A stretch of 39,406 bases of DNA from an uncultured Bacteroidales bacterium. Its GTDB lineage: Bacteria > Bacteroidota > Bacteroidia > Bacteroidales > UBA3663. Shown here one piece after another: positions 5,000 to 13,022 of this stretch. Numbering within the stretch: the first letter of the stretch is position 1; every line of letters begins with the position of its first letter. Location of the stretch: contig CALBPV010000084.1 in the NCBI GenBank assembly GCA_937899265.1, forward strand, positions 1 to 39,406, given 5' to 3'. The position numbers and the translations under genes are program-made. The notes under the pieces are model-generated. The model saw only the letters and a program-made list of their open reading frames with translations, did no database searches and was not told where the DNA came from.

Positions 5000-7468
5000 A
5001 TGAACGTATCATTCAAATGGCTGAAGGATTATCTTCAGTTTGACCTGACCCCTCAGGAAACGATGGCGGCACTGACCAGCATCGGTCTCGAGACGGAAGG
5101 TTTGGAAGAAAAAGAGACCATCAAAGGCGGTCTCAAGGGCTTGGTTGTGGGGAAAGTCATGACCTGCGAGCCTCACCCCAACAGCGACCACATGCATGTG
5201 ACGACCGTAGATTTGGGCAACGGCCAGGAGCCGACACAAATCGTATGCGGTGCACCCAATGTGGCAGCCGGACAGAAAGTGATAGTTGCCACCCTGGGCA
5301 CAGTGCTCTATGACGGCGACCAGAGTTTTACCATCAAGAAATCGAAACTGCGCGGTGTGGAGTCGAACGGCATGATATGTGCGGAAGACGAAATCGGCAT
5401 AGGCACCGACCACGCCGGAATCATCGTACTCCCCGAGGACACTCCTGTAGGTTTGGAAGCTGCCAAATACTACAACGTGGAGAGCGACTGGGTGCTCGAA
5501 GTCGATATCACGCCCAACCGAATCGACGGTGCCTCCCATTGGGGCGTGGCGCGCGATCTCCATGCCTACCTCGTGGAACACGGTCGCAAAGCCGAGTTGA
5601 AGCGTCCCTCTGTGGATGCTTTCAAGAAGGATCGCAACGGCAACGCTGTAGAGATTGCCGTAGAGAACACGGAGGCTTGTCCCCGCTACTCCGGTCTCAC
5701 GATTGAAGGCGTAACGGTGAAAGAAAGCCCCGCCTGGCTGAAAGACCGCCTCTCGGCCATCGGACTTCGCCCCATCAACAACATCGTTGATATCACCAAT
5801 TTCATCCTCTTCGAAACGGGCGTGCCGATGCATACCTTCGACCTCGACAAAATCAAGGACCGCAAAGTAATCGTGAAGACCTGGCCCGAGGGAACGCCTT
5901 TTGTGACCCTTGACGGGCAGGAGCACAAACTCACGGAACGCGACCTCACCATCAGCGACCCCGAGGGTCCGATGTGCATCGCCGGTGTGTTCGGCGGTTT
6001 GGAAAGCGGCACCACGATGGAAACGCGCAATGTCTTCCTCGAAGCGGCCTGCTTCAACCCCACCTGGATTCGCAAAACGGCCCGCCGTCAGGGTCTGCAG
6101 ACCGATGCTTCGTTCCGCTATGAGCGCGGAGTCGATATCAACGCCCTCCCCTACGCCCTGCGCCGTGCCGCCCTCCTTGTGAAGGAGTTGGCCGGCGGTG
6201 AGATTGTGGGTGACCCTGTCGAGATTTATCCCGTCAAGAAACAGTTGGCTGTGGTCGAACTGAGCTATGCCCGGGTGAACGCACTCTGCGGCATCGAGAT
6301 TCCCGTGGAAGACGTGAAGCGCATACTCGGCCTGCTGGAAATGAACATCCTCGAAGAAACAGCCGAAGGCGTGAAGATAGAAATTCCCGCCTACCGTGTG
6401 GATGTGACCCGCGAATGCGATGTCATTGAAGACCTGCTGAGAATCTACGGCTACGACCGCGTAACGTGGGCCGACAGCGTCCACATGAACCTGTCGCCCA
6501 AGACGGAGACCGACGAGAGCGTGCTCCTCCAGCAGCTCATCTCGGAACAGCTCACCGGTGCCGGCTGGAGCGAAATCATGAACAACAGCCTCACCTCGGA
6601 AGCCTTCTACGAAGGATTGGAGACCTGGCCGCAGAACCATCTCGTAAAACTGATGAATCCCCTCTCGGCCGACCTCAATGTGCTGCGTCAGACCCTCCTC
6701 TTCGGCGGTCTGCAGAGCATCATCCGCAACATCAACTACAAACAGGCCGACCTGCGTTTCTACGAATTCGGCAACACCTCGTTCTTCGATGCAGAGAAAC
6801 ATAGTGCTCAGCCCGACGTTCCCCTCGCCGGCCACAAAGAAGAGACCCACCTCGGACTCTGGCTCACCGGCCACCGCGTGACGGACTCATGGGCACATGC
6901 CAACGAAAAAGCCACCGTATTTGAGCTCAAGGCTCAGGTGCTCAATATCCTGCGCCGTCTGGGCATCGCCTCCAACCTCAAACAACGTCAGTACAAGAGC
7001 GACATCTTCGCCGCAGGACTCGAAATCGCTTCGCCCGCCGGCAAAGTACTGGCCAATCTCGGCATTGTAAGCAACAAACTGCTCCACAAGTTCGACATCG
7101 AACAGGAGGTTTACTATGCAGACCTCGACTGGAAGGTATTGATGAAGGAAGCCGCGCGCGTGAAGGTACAACAGCAGGAAATTGCCAAGTTCCCGCCCGT
7201 GAAGCGCGACCTTGCCCTGCTGGTTGACAAGGAAGTACAGTTCGCCGAGATAGAACGCCTCGTGCTGGGTTGCGACAAGAAAGTAATCAAGAAGGTAACC
7301 CTCTTCGATGTCTATGAGGGCAAGAATCTGCCCGAGGGCAAGAAGAGCTATGCCATCAGCCTCACCCTCCTTGATGCCGAAAAGACCCTCCAGGACAAAC
7401 AGATAGTTGCCATCATGGACAAGGTTGTCAAGACGCTCCGGAATCAGGTGAAGGCCGAGCTGAGATAA
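5000..7468 (+). CDS. pheT: Phenylalanyl-tRNA synthetase beta subunit
   Basis: This 822-residue protein is the beta chain of the alpha2-beta2 enzyme that charges tRNA-Phe in the cytosol. In order it has the N-terminal MNVSFKWLKDYLQFDLTPQE segment, an OB-fold tRNA-binding domain (about 40-150), the B3/B4 editing domain (about 215-400, containing RPINNIVDITNFILFETG), the B5 domain (about 410-480), a catalytic-like core (about 485-700) and a C-terminal ferredoxin-fold anticodon-binding domain (about 730-822, with KFPPVKRDLALLVD). The length is normal. As in other Bacteroidetes, pheS is not adjacent. The next gene starts about 100 bp downstream, after a spacer with short repeated ACTTACGGA units. 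Confidence 0.97.
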   Translation: MNVSFKWLKDYLQFDLTPQETMAALTSIGLETEGLEEKETIKGGLKGLVVGKVMTCEPHPNSDHMHVTTVDLGNGQEPTQIVCGAPNVAAGQKVIVATLGTVLYDGDQSFTIKKSKLRGVESNGMICAEDEIGIGTDHAGIIVLPEDTPVGLEAAKYYNVESDWVLEVDITPNRIDGASHWGVARDLHAYLVEHGRKAELKRPSVDAFKKDRNGNAVEIAVENTEACPRYSGLTIEGVTVKESPAWLKDRLSAIGLRPINNIVDITNFILFETGVPMHTFDLDKIKDRKVIVKTWPEGTPFVTLDGQEHKLTERDLTISDPEGPMCIAGVFGGLESGTTMETRNVFLEAACFNPTWIRKTARRQGLQTDASFRYERGVDINALPYALRRAALLVKELAGGEIVGDPVEIYPVKKQLAVVELSYARVNALCGIEIPVEDVKRILGLLEMNILEETAEGVKIEIPAYRVDVTRECDVIEDLLRIYGYDRVTWADSVHMNLSPKTETDESVLLQQLISEQLTGAGWSEIMNNSLTSEAFYEGLETWPQNHLVKLMNPLSADLNVLRQTLLFGGLQSIIRNINYKQADLRFYEFGNTSFFDAEKHSAQPDVPLAGHKEETHLGLWLTGHRVTDSWAHANEKATVFELKAQVLNILRRLGIASNLKQRQYKSDIFAAGLEIASPAGKVLANLGIVSNKLLHKFDIEQEVYYADLDWKVLMKEAARVKVQQQEIAKFPPVKRDLALLVDKEVQFAEIERLVLGCDKKVIKKVTLFDVYEGKNLPEGKKSYAISLTLLDAEKTLQDKQIVAIMDKVVKTLRNQVKAELR

Positions 7469-7569
7469 TTGGAAACCGAAAACCTCCGGAAAATCCGGAA
7501 CTTACGGAACTTACGGAAAAAACAAAAAAGAAAACAACAAAAAACAAATAATTAAAAAACTCCTAAACA

Positions 7570-8298
7570 ATGGGAAGAGCATTTGAATATCGCAAAGCAA
7601 GAAAGCTGAAACGCTGGGGCAATATGAGCCGCACGTTCACAAAAATCGGTAAAGAAATCACTATGTGCGTGAAGCAGAGCGGTCCTGACCCGGACGGCAA
7701 CGCACGCCTCCGTACCCTGTTGGCCAACGCCCGTGCAGCCAACATGCCGAAGGACACCATCGAGCGCGCCATCAAGAAGGCTACCGACAAAGATGCCAGC
7801 GACTACAAAGAAATCACCTACGAAGGATACGGCCCCTTCGGTATCGCCATCCTTGTGGAAGCCGCTACCGACAACAACACACGTACCGTAGCCAACGTAC
7901 GCTCCTACTTCAATAAGTTCGGCGGCAATCTGGGTACCCAGGGCAGCCTCTCCTTCATCTTCGCCCACAAGAGCGTGTTCCGTATCAAACCCAAAGAGGG
8001 AATGGACATGGACGAGCTCGAACTGGAACTCATCGACTACGGTGTGGACGAAATCTATCCCGAGGAAGATACCGTTGTGATTTACGGCGAGTATGAGTCG
8101 TTTGCCCAAATTCAGAGCTACCTCGAAGAGAACGGCTACGAAATCGTGAGCGGTGAATTCGAGCGTATCCCCAACGACCTGAAGGAGGTAACTCCCGAAC
8201 AGCGCGAGACCATCAACAAACTGCTCGAGAAGTTTGAGGAAGACGAGGACATCTCGAATGTATATCACAACATGAAAGAAGACGACGAAGAGGAATAA
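7570..8298 (+). CDS. YebC/PmpR family regulator
   Basis: This 242-residue protein belongs to the YebC/PmpR (TACO1) family. Members act as DNA-binding regulators, and recent work on some of them shows roles at the ribosome in translating difficult proline-containing sequences. The N-terminus MGRAFEYRKARKLKRWGNMS is the form typical of Bacteroidetes. The core ANARAANMPKDTIERAIKKA and YEGYGPFGIAILVE are diagnostic, and the acidic tail (EEDED, KEDDEEE) is also usual. It is 34 bp upstream of mmdA, with no terminator between, so the two are probably co-transcribed. Whether it regulates the decarboxylase genes cannot be told from sequence. Confidence 0.93.
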   Translation: MGRAFEYRKARKLKRWGNMSRTFTKIGKEITMCVKQSGPDPDGNARLRTLLANARAANMPKDTIERAIKKATDKDASDYKEITYEGYGPFGIAILVEAATDNNTRTVANVRSYFNKFGGNLGTQGSLSFIFAHKSVFRIKPKEGMDMDELELELIDYGVDEIYPEEDTVVIYGEYESFAQIQSYLEENGYEIVSGEFERIPNDLKEVTPEQRETINKLLEKFEEDEDISNVYHNMKEDDEEE

Positions 8299-8332
8299 CT
8301 TCGCGCGTACCTTATTAATATTAGAAACGACA

Positions 8333-9895
8333 ATGTCTATTCAACAAAAGAAAATCCAGGAACTGATTCGCAACCGCGAAACAGCACGTCAGGGCGGCGG
8401 TGAGAAACGCATCGAAGCCCAGCATGCCAAGGGCAAGATGACTGCCCGTGAACGCATCGATATGCTGGTGGACGAAGGCTCGTTTGAGGAATACGATATG
8501 TTCCTCACCCACCGCTGCACGAACTTCGGCATGGACAAGAGCCATCCCTTCGGCGACGGCGTTGTGACAGGCTCCGCCACCATCGGCGGACGACTGGTTT
8601 ACCTCTTTGCCCAAGACTTCACGGTGTCGGGCGGTTCTCTTTCGGAAACCATGGCCATGAAGATATGCAAAATCATGGATATGGCCATGAAGATGGGAGC
8701 CCCTGTGATAGGTCTCAACGACTCGGGAGGTGCCCGCATTCAGGAAGGCATTGCCGCAATGGCCGGCTTCGGCGAGATTTTCGAACGCAACATCCTGGCC
8801 AGCGGTGTGATTCCCCAAATTTCGCTCATCATGGGTCCCTGTGCCGGCGGCAGCGTCTATTCGCCCGCACTCACCGACTTTGTGGTGATGATTAAGAACA
8901 CCAGCTATATGTTCCTCACCGGTCCCAAGGTGGTGAAGGAAGTGCTCGGCGAGGTGGTCGATCAGGAAAGTTTGGGCGGTGCTGCCGTTCACGCTTCGAA
9001 GTCGGGTGTGGCTCACTTTGCTGCCGAGAACGAAGAGGAAGGTCTGGCTCTTGTGAAACAACTCCTCTCCTACCTGCCCTCCAACAACATGGAAGAGGCA
9101 CCCCGCACGGATTGCAACGACCCCGTTGACCGCAAGGAAGACAGTCTCAACGACATCATTCCCGAGACATCGAAGCAGAGCTACGACATGTATGACGTGA
9201 TAGCTGCCATCGTCGATAACGGCGAGATGCTCGAAGTACACGCCGCCTGGGCCAAAAACATCATTGTAGGCTTTGCCCGCATGAACGGACAGAGCGTGGG
9301 CATAGTAGCCAACCAGCCGAAGGTTATGGCCGGCTGTCTCGACAGCAACGCTTCGCGCAAAGCAGCCCGTTTTGTGCGTTTCTGCGACGCTTTCAACATT
9401 CCGCTCGTGACCCTCGTGGATGTGCCCGGCTTCCTGCCCGGCACAGGACAGGAATACAACGGCGTGATTGACCACGGTGCAAAACTCCTCTTTGCCTACG
9501 GTGAATCGACCGTGCCGAAGGTCACCGTAACCCTCCGCAAGAGCTACGGCGGAAGCCACATCGTGATGAGCTGCAAACAGCTGCGCGGCGACATCAACTA
9601 TGCATGGCCTTCGTCCGAGATTGCCGTGATGGGGTCGGACGGCGCTGTGGAAGTGCTCTACGGCAAGGAACTCAAAGCAGCCGAGACACCCGAAGCCAAG
9701 GCCGAAATCATCGCATCCAAGAAACAGGAGTACGAAGACCTCTTCTGCAACCCCTACGATGCGGCCCACAAGGGTTACATCGACGATGTGATAGAACCCC
9801 GCAATACCCGTTTCCGTGTGATTCGCGCCCTCGAGAAACTCCGCAACAAGAAGCTCGAGAACCCCGCCAAGAAACACGATAACCTCCCCTTGTGA
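8333..9895 (+). CDS. mmdA: Methylmalonyl-CoA decarboxylase alpha subunit / acyl-CoA carboxylase beta chain
   Basis: This 520-residue biotin-dependent carboxyltransferase has two crotonase-fold halves. The first holds FGDGVVTGSATIGGRLVYLF, NDSGGARIQEG and the oxyanion-hole segment GPCAGGSVYSPALTDF. The second holds VDVPGFLPGTGQEYNGVI and KSYGGSHIVMS. In Bacteroidales this family converts methylmalonyl-CoA to propionyl-CoA (propionate fermentation), passing CO2 to biotin on a small carrier; the same fold serves propionyl-CoA carboxylase. The two genes after it (an OadG-like subunit and a biotin carrier) favour the decarboxylase reading. Its stop overlaps the next ATG (TGATG). The membrane beta subunit is not found here. 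Confidence 0.9.
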   Translation: MSIQQKKIQELIRNRETARQGGGEKRIEAQHAKGKMTARERIDMLVDEGSFEEYDMFLTHRCTNFGMDKSHPFGDGVVTGSATIGGRLVYLFAQDFTVSGGSLSETMAMKICKIMDMAMKMGAPVIGLNDSGGARIQEGIAAMAGFGEIFERNILASGVIPQISLIMGPCAGGSVYSPALTDFVVMIKNTSYMFLTGPKVVKEVLGEVVDQESLGGAAVHASKSGVAHFAAENEEEGLALVKQLLSYLPSNNMEEAPRTDCNDPVDRKEDSLNDIIPETSKQSYDMYDVIAAIVDNGEMLEVHAAWAKNIIVGFARMNGQSVGIVANQPKVMAGCLDSNASRKAARFVRFCDAFNIPLVTLVDVPGFLPGTGQEYNGVIDHGAKLLFAYGESTVPKVTVTLRKSYGGSHIVMSCKQLRGDINYAWPSSEIAVMGSDGAVEVLYGKELKAAETPEAKAEIIASKKQEYEDLFCNPYDAAHKGYIDDVIEPRNTRFRVIRALEKLRNKKLENPAKKHDNLPL

Positions 9896-10365
9896 TGAAG
9901 AAACCGATAATAACCGTCGCAGCCCTGACGCTGAACATGATGCCCCTGCTGGCCAGCAATGCCGAAAACTTCGGCCAACACGACCAGTATGGTATCATGA
10001 TGGCCATCATCGCAATGACCGTAGTGTTCATTGCTCTGGCCATCCTGTTCTTCTGCTTCAAGTGGCTCGACAAGATTGTGAACGCCATCTGGTACAACCT
10101 CATCACCAAGCCCGTCAAGAGACTTCGCGCCAGAATGAAGGGAGAGAAGGCTCCCAAGACGGAATCCACGGAAGTCAAAGAGGCTGCCACCGAAAATGTT
10201 GTGGCCGACGACGATGAAGTGATAGCCGCCATCGGCATTGCGCTCTTCCTCCATGAGGGCGGCTCACACGACAATGAGAGCGATGTGCTCACTCTCGCTC
10301 CGACCCAATCCGGCTGGACGGGTGTGGGCAACAACCAAATGAGAAAACCCAACCGCAAGTGGTAA
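9895..10365 (+). CDS. OadG-like gamma/delta subunit of a sodium-pumping decarboxylase
   Basis: This 156-residue small membrane subunit has an N-terminal hydrophobic leader (residues 1-22), one strong transmembrane helix (YGIMMAIIAMTVVFIALAIL, about 33-52), a basic and Ala/Lys-rich linker, and the conserved tail DDEVIAAIGIALFLHE followed by WTGVGNNQMRKPNR. This is the OadG/MmdD type, which anchors and assembles the carboxyltransferase with the membrane pump. A GTG three bases upstream is an alternative start; ATG at 9895 gives the usual 1-base overlap with mmdA. The biotin carrier follows after a 4-bp gap, so all three are one operon. Confidence 0.85.
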   Translation: MKKPIITVAALTLNMMPLLASNAENFGQHDQYGIMMAIIAMTVVFIALAILFFCFKWLDKIVNAIWYNLITKPVKRLRARMKGEKAPKTESTEVKEAATENVVADDDEVIAAIGIALFLHEGGSHDNESDVLTLAPTQSGWTGVGNNQMRKPNRKW

Positions 10366-10369
10366 GATT

Positions 10370-10795
10370 ATGAAAACGTATAAATTCAAAGTCAACAACA
10401 AAGAATACGAAGTGGCTGTGGGCGATGCCGACGGCAAGAACGTGAAAGTGACGGTGAACGGTACAGACTACGACGTAGAGCTGCCTGAAGCGCCCAAAGC
10501 CAAACCCGTGATAGCCAAACCCGCCACCGCAACTGCCGCTCCCGCAGCGACTCCCAAGAGCGCACCCGCTCCTGCCGGTGCTGTCGGCTCGCTCAAGTCT
10601 CCCCTCCCGGGCACCGTCTTGGCTGTCAACGTGACCGTGGGTCAGGCCGTCAAAGCGTCCGATTGCGTCCTCGTGCTCGAAGCCATGAAGATGGAGAACA
10701 ACATCAACGCCGGCAAGGACGGCACTGTGAAAGCCATCTATGTGAACAAGGGCGACAACGTGCTCGAAGCCGCCGACCTCATGCTCATTGAATAA
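10370..10795 (+). CDS. mmdC: Biotin carboxyl carrier subunit
   Basis: This 141-residue protein has an N-terminal beta-rich segment (1-45), an Ala/Pro/Lys hinge (about 43-75) and a C-terminal biotinyl domain (about 75-141). The biotin attachment site is the canonical EAMKM, with the modified Lys at about residue 107 (VLEAMKMENNI). It carries CO2 as carboxybiotin between the carboxyltransferase and a membrane decarboxylase or biotin carboxylase. It follows the OadG-like gene directly. In Bacteroidales the beta subunit gene (OadB type) commonly comes next; here thioredoxin-like genes take that position. Confidence 0.92.
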   Translation: MKTYKFKVNNKEYEVAVGDADGKNVKVTVNGTDYDVELPEAPKAKPVIAKPATATAAPAATPKSAPAPAGAVGSLKSPLPGTVLAVNVTVGQAVKASDCVLVLEAMKMENNINAGKDGTVKAIYVNKGDNVLEAADLMLIE

Positions 10796-10801
10796 TAAGG
10801 T

Positions 10802-11302
10802 ATGATGAAAAGATTGCTTTGGTTTTTGGCGGCCCTGACGCTCTGTCTCACGACAGCTACCGCACAGCGCATTCCTCCGGGATGCGAAGTGGGGAAGAAA
10901 TATATCGATGTAATCGGTTCCTGCGTGAATCAGGACGACCAGCCCGTCACCTCGCTGAGTGCTTTCATGGCCAACGGCAAACCCACAGTGGTTGATTTCT
11001 GGGCATCGTGGTGCGGTCCCTGCCGCCACGAAATTCCCGGGTTGGAAGCCCTTTGGAAAAAATATGCCGGCAAAATCAACGTCGTGGGAATCGCCATCGG
11101 CGACCTCATGCAGGACACCGAGAAAGCCATCGAAGAATTGGGCATCACCTATCCCGTCATCAGCAACCGGCAAGAAGCTGCCGAACGCTACGGCATCCAA
11201 AGCATTCCGCAGATTATCCTCATCGACGGAAAAGGCATCATCCGCGCCAACGGACTGAGAGGAGAAGCCATAGAGGATGCCATCAAAATCCATATCCAAT
11301 AA
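10802..11302 (+). CDS. Secreted TlpA-like thioredoxin
   Basis: This 166-residue periplasmic thioredoxin-fold protein has a signal peptide (about 1-21, cut after TATA) and an active site WCGPC (Cys71, Cys74) in FWASWCGPCRHEIPGLEALW. The cis-proline segment is IQSIPQIILIDGKG. It probably reduces or exchanges disulfides of envelope proteins. It begins 7 bp after the biotin carrier and is followed at 30 bp by a DUF4369-TlpA lipoprotein, so it may share transcription with both. Unlike its neighbour it has only the catalytic domain. The specific substrate is unknown. Confidence 0.9.
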   Translation: MMKRLLWFLAALTLCLTTATAQRIPPGCEVGKKYIDVIGSCVNQDDQPVTSLSAFMANGKPTVVDFWASWCGPCRHEIPGLEALWKKYAGKINVVGIAIGDLMQDTEKAIEELGITYPVISNRQEAAERYGIQSIPQIILIDGKGIIRANGLRGEAIEDAIKIHIQ

Positions 11303-11331
11303 AATAACCCCGTTAACATTCAGATAAACAA

Positions 11332-12324
11332 ATGAAACATCTCACCATTCTCAGCGGTTTGGGTCTTGCCGTCCTGATGTCAGCCTGCTCTCAGAGCAAA
11401 TCGCCCAATGCCTATACCATCAACGGTACCGCAGAAGGCATTGCCGAAGGCACGGAAGTATATCTCGTGAAGAGCCGCAACAATATTGATACAGCCATCG
11501 TCACCGGAGGCAAGTACACCTTCGAGGGCGTAGCCGACTCGGCTCAGGTGGCCGTCATCCGAATCAAAGAGCCCAGATACGGCGTACAGCTCTTCTTGGA
11601 ACCCGGCACCATCACGCTTGACTATCCCTCGGTGGATGCCCTCGGAACGAAACTCAACGACGAACTTGCCGTGTGGAGTAAAGCCGTAGGGAACATCGCC
11701 GACCAGGATTCCCTTGTACAAATCTCATTGGAATACTATCGCCAATACAAAGACGATGCCGTTGGCGAAGTTATCTTCTCCAGCTTTGCTCCACTGCTCG
11801 ACTACGAGACCTTCAAAGCCGAAGTGGAGGCTGCACCTGCCAAGATTCAGAACAACGCTGCCATTCAGCAAACGCTCAAGCAGAAAGAGATTGCCAGCCA
11901 TTCGGGCGAAGGCAATATGTTCATCGAAATCACCGGTCCCAAGGTCAACTGTCCTCACCACCACGAACACTCCCTCAGCAAACTCATCGCCAAAGGCAAA
12001 CCCGTATTGGTTGATTTCACGGCTTCGTGGTGCGGTCCCTGCAAGAACGAGCTCAGGAACTACCTTATCCCCTATTACGAGAAATACAAGGAGCAGGTAA
12101 GTTTCGTCAGCATCGACGTGTGGGATGAGAATATGGATGACATGCTCGCCGTAGCCGAGGATCTCGGTATCGAGTGGGACATCATCTACAATCCCCGCGA
12201 AGCAACGGATGCCTACGGCGTGGAAGGTGTGCCTACAATCCTCCTGATTGACAGTACCGGCAAAATCGCAGCCCGCAACATCCGCGGCGAGGAAATCGAG
12301 AAAGCCATTCAGGCTGTCCTCTGA
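11332..12324 (+). CDS. DUF4369-TlpA thioredoxin lipoprotein
   Basis: This 330-residue lipoprotein has a lipobox LMSAC with the lipidated Cys at 19. Residues about 25-115 are the beta-rich DUF4369 domain (YTINGTAEGIAEGTEVYLVK, then LFLEPGTITLDY), residues 120-195 are helical, and residues 205-330 form a TlpA thioredoxin domain with WCGPC (Cys234, Cys237) and cis-Pro VEGVPTILLIDSTG. This is the architecture of many Bacteroidetes periplasmic thiol-disulfide oxidoreductases. Just before the catalytic domain is CPHHHEH (207-213), a metal-binding-like cluster I do not remember from the family. The next gene is a paralogue of its N-terminal half. Confidence 0.9.
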   Translation: MKHLTILSGLGLAVLMSACSQSKSPNAYTINGTAEGIAEGTEVYLVKSRNNIDTAIVTGGKYTFEGVADSAQVAVIRIKEPRYGVQLFLEPGTITLDYPSVDALGTKLNDELAVWSKAVGNIADQDSLVQISLEYYRQYKDDAVGEVIFSSFAPLLDYETFKAEVEAAPAKIQNNAAIQQTLKQKEIASHSGEGNMFIEITGPKVNCPHHHEHSLSKLIAKGKPVLVDFTASWCGPCKNELRNYLIPYYEKYKEQVSFVSIDVWDENMDDMLAVAEDLGIEWDIIYNPREATDAYGVEGVPTILLIDSTGKIAARNIRGEEIEKAIQAVL

Positions 12325-12356
12325 CCGAACAAACCGACCAAATCTCCCTAAAAAAA

Positions 12357-12998
12357 ATGAGACCATTTGCAAGTATCGCATTGTTGGGTCTGGTTCTCCT
12401 CCTGTCGGCATGCAACAAGGCAGAGAAGATACAACCGGGTGAATTCAAAATCATCGGTCTCGCACAGAAAGCGCCCGACGGTGATATTGTGACCATCTAC
12501 GACGAATTCGACAACCCCATCATGAAGACCAAAATCGAAAACGAGTCCTTCGAATTCCACGGGGTGTCCGACACCGTCATTCTGCGCCGCATCGGAACAC
12601 CGACGATACGCACCGACTGCATGCTCTTTCTGGAGCCTGGCGTGATTCACGTGGATCTCACTTCGGGTTCGGCCACCGGAACCCCCTTCAACAACGAGGT
12701 AGAGATTCTGACCGACTCGCTGACGGCCATTGTAAATGCCGGCGGCGACTACGAAGCCTACATCCGGCGTGCCTGGCTGCCTTCCTACCGCAATCACAAG
12801 TCGGATGCGATGGGAGCCTATCTCTTTCCCTATGTGGCCAATGCGCTCTCCTACGACAAACTTCAGGAAGAACTGCAGACGGCGACAACCAACCTGAGGG
12901 AAAGTTCCGTCATCAAGCAGATTCTGCGCCGCAAACGTCTCAAAGCAGAGGCCGACAGCATCGCCCAGCGCGAAATCGACCTCATGCGACCCAAATAA
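12357..12998 (+). CDS. DUF4369-like lipoprotein lacking the thioredoxin domain
   Basis: This 213-residue lipoprotein has a lipobox LLSAC (Cys19). It aligns by eye with the first 190 residues of the preceding gene: FKIIGLAQKAPDGDIVTIYD against its YTINGTAEG region, shared LFLEPGxI, and then a helical segment with matching DAMGAYLFPYVANALSYDKL. It stops where the thioredoxin domain would begin, with a basic helix ending EIDLMRPK. The frame is intact, so it is either a deliberate domain-only protein or a duplicate that lost its catalytic half. It may bind partners for the full-length protein. Confidence 0.8.
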   Translation: MRPFASIALLGLVLLLSACNKAEKIQPGEFKIIGLAQKAPDGDIVTIYDEFDNPIMKTKIENESFEFHGVSDTVILRRIGTPTIRTDCMLFLEPGVIHVDLTSGSATGTPFNNEVEILTDSLTAIVNAGGDYEAYIRRAWLPSYRNHKSDAMGAYLFPYVANALSYDKLQEELQTATTNLRESSVIKQILRRKRLKAEADSIAQREIDLMRPK

Positions 12999-13022
12999 AC
13001 CATCGTAAGCAAAGAACAGCAA

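Noticed and set aside
5009..6874. Long minus-strand open frame opposite pheT
   Set aside because: It lies fully inside pheT. GC-rich third positions of the true gene remove stops on the opposite strand. Its translation has no recognisable domain and no promoter.
7469..7569. Short ACTTACGGA direct repeats and CCGGA palindromes between pheT and the YebC-type gene
   Set aside because: There are only two perfect units in a purine-rich spacer, too little to call a repeat element or terminator.
8321..9877. Minus-strand frame of about 518 codons opposite mmdA
   Set aside because: It is a His/Val/Gly-rich mirror of the mmdA codons with no family resemblance. mmdA is certain.
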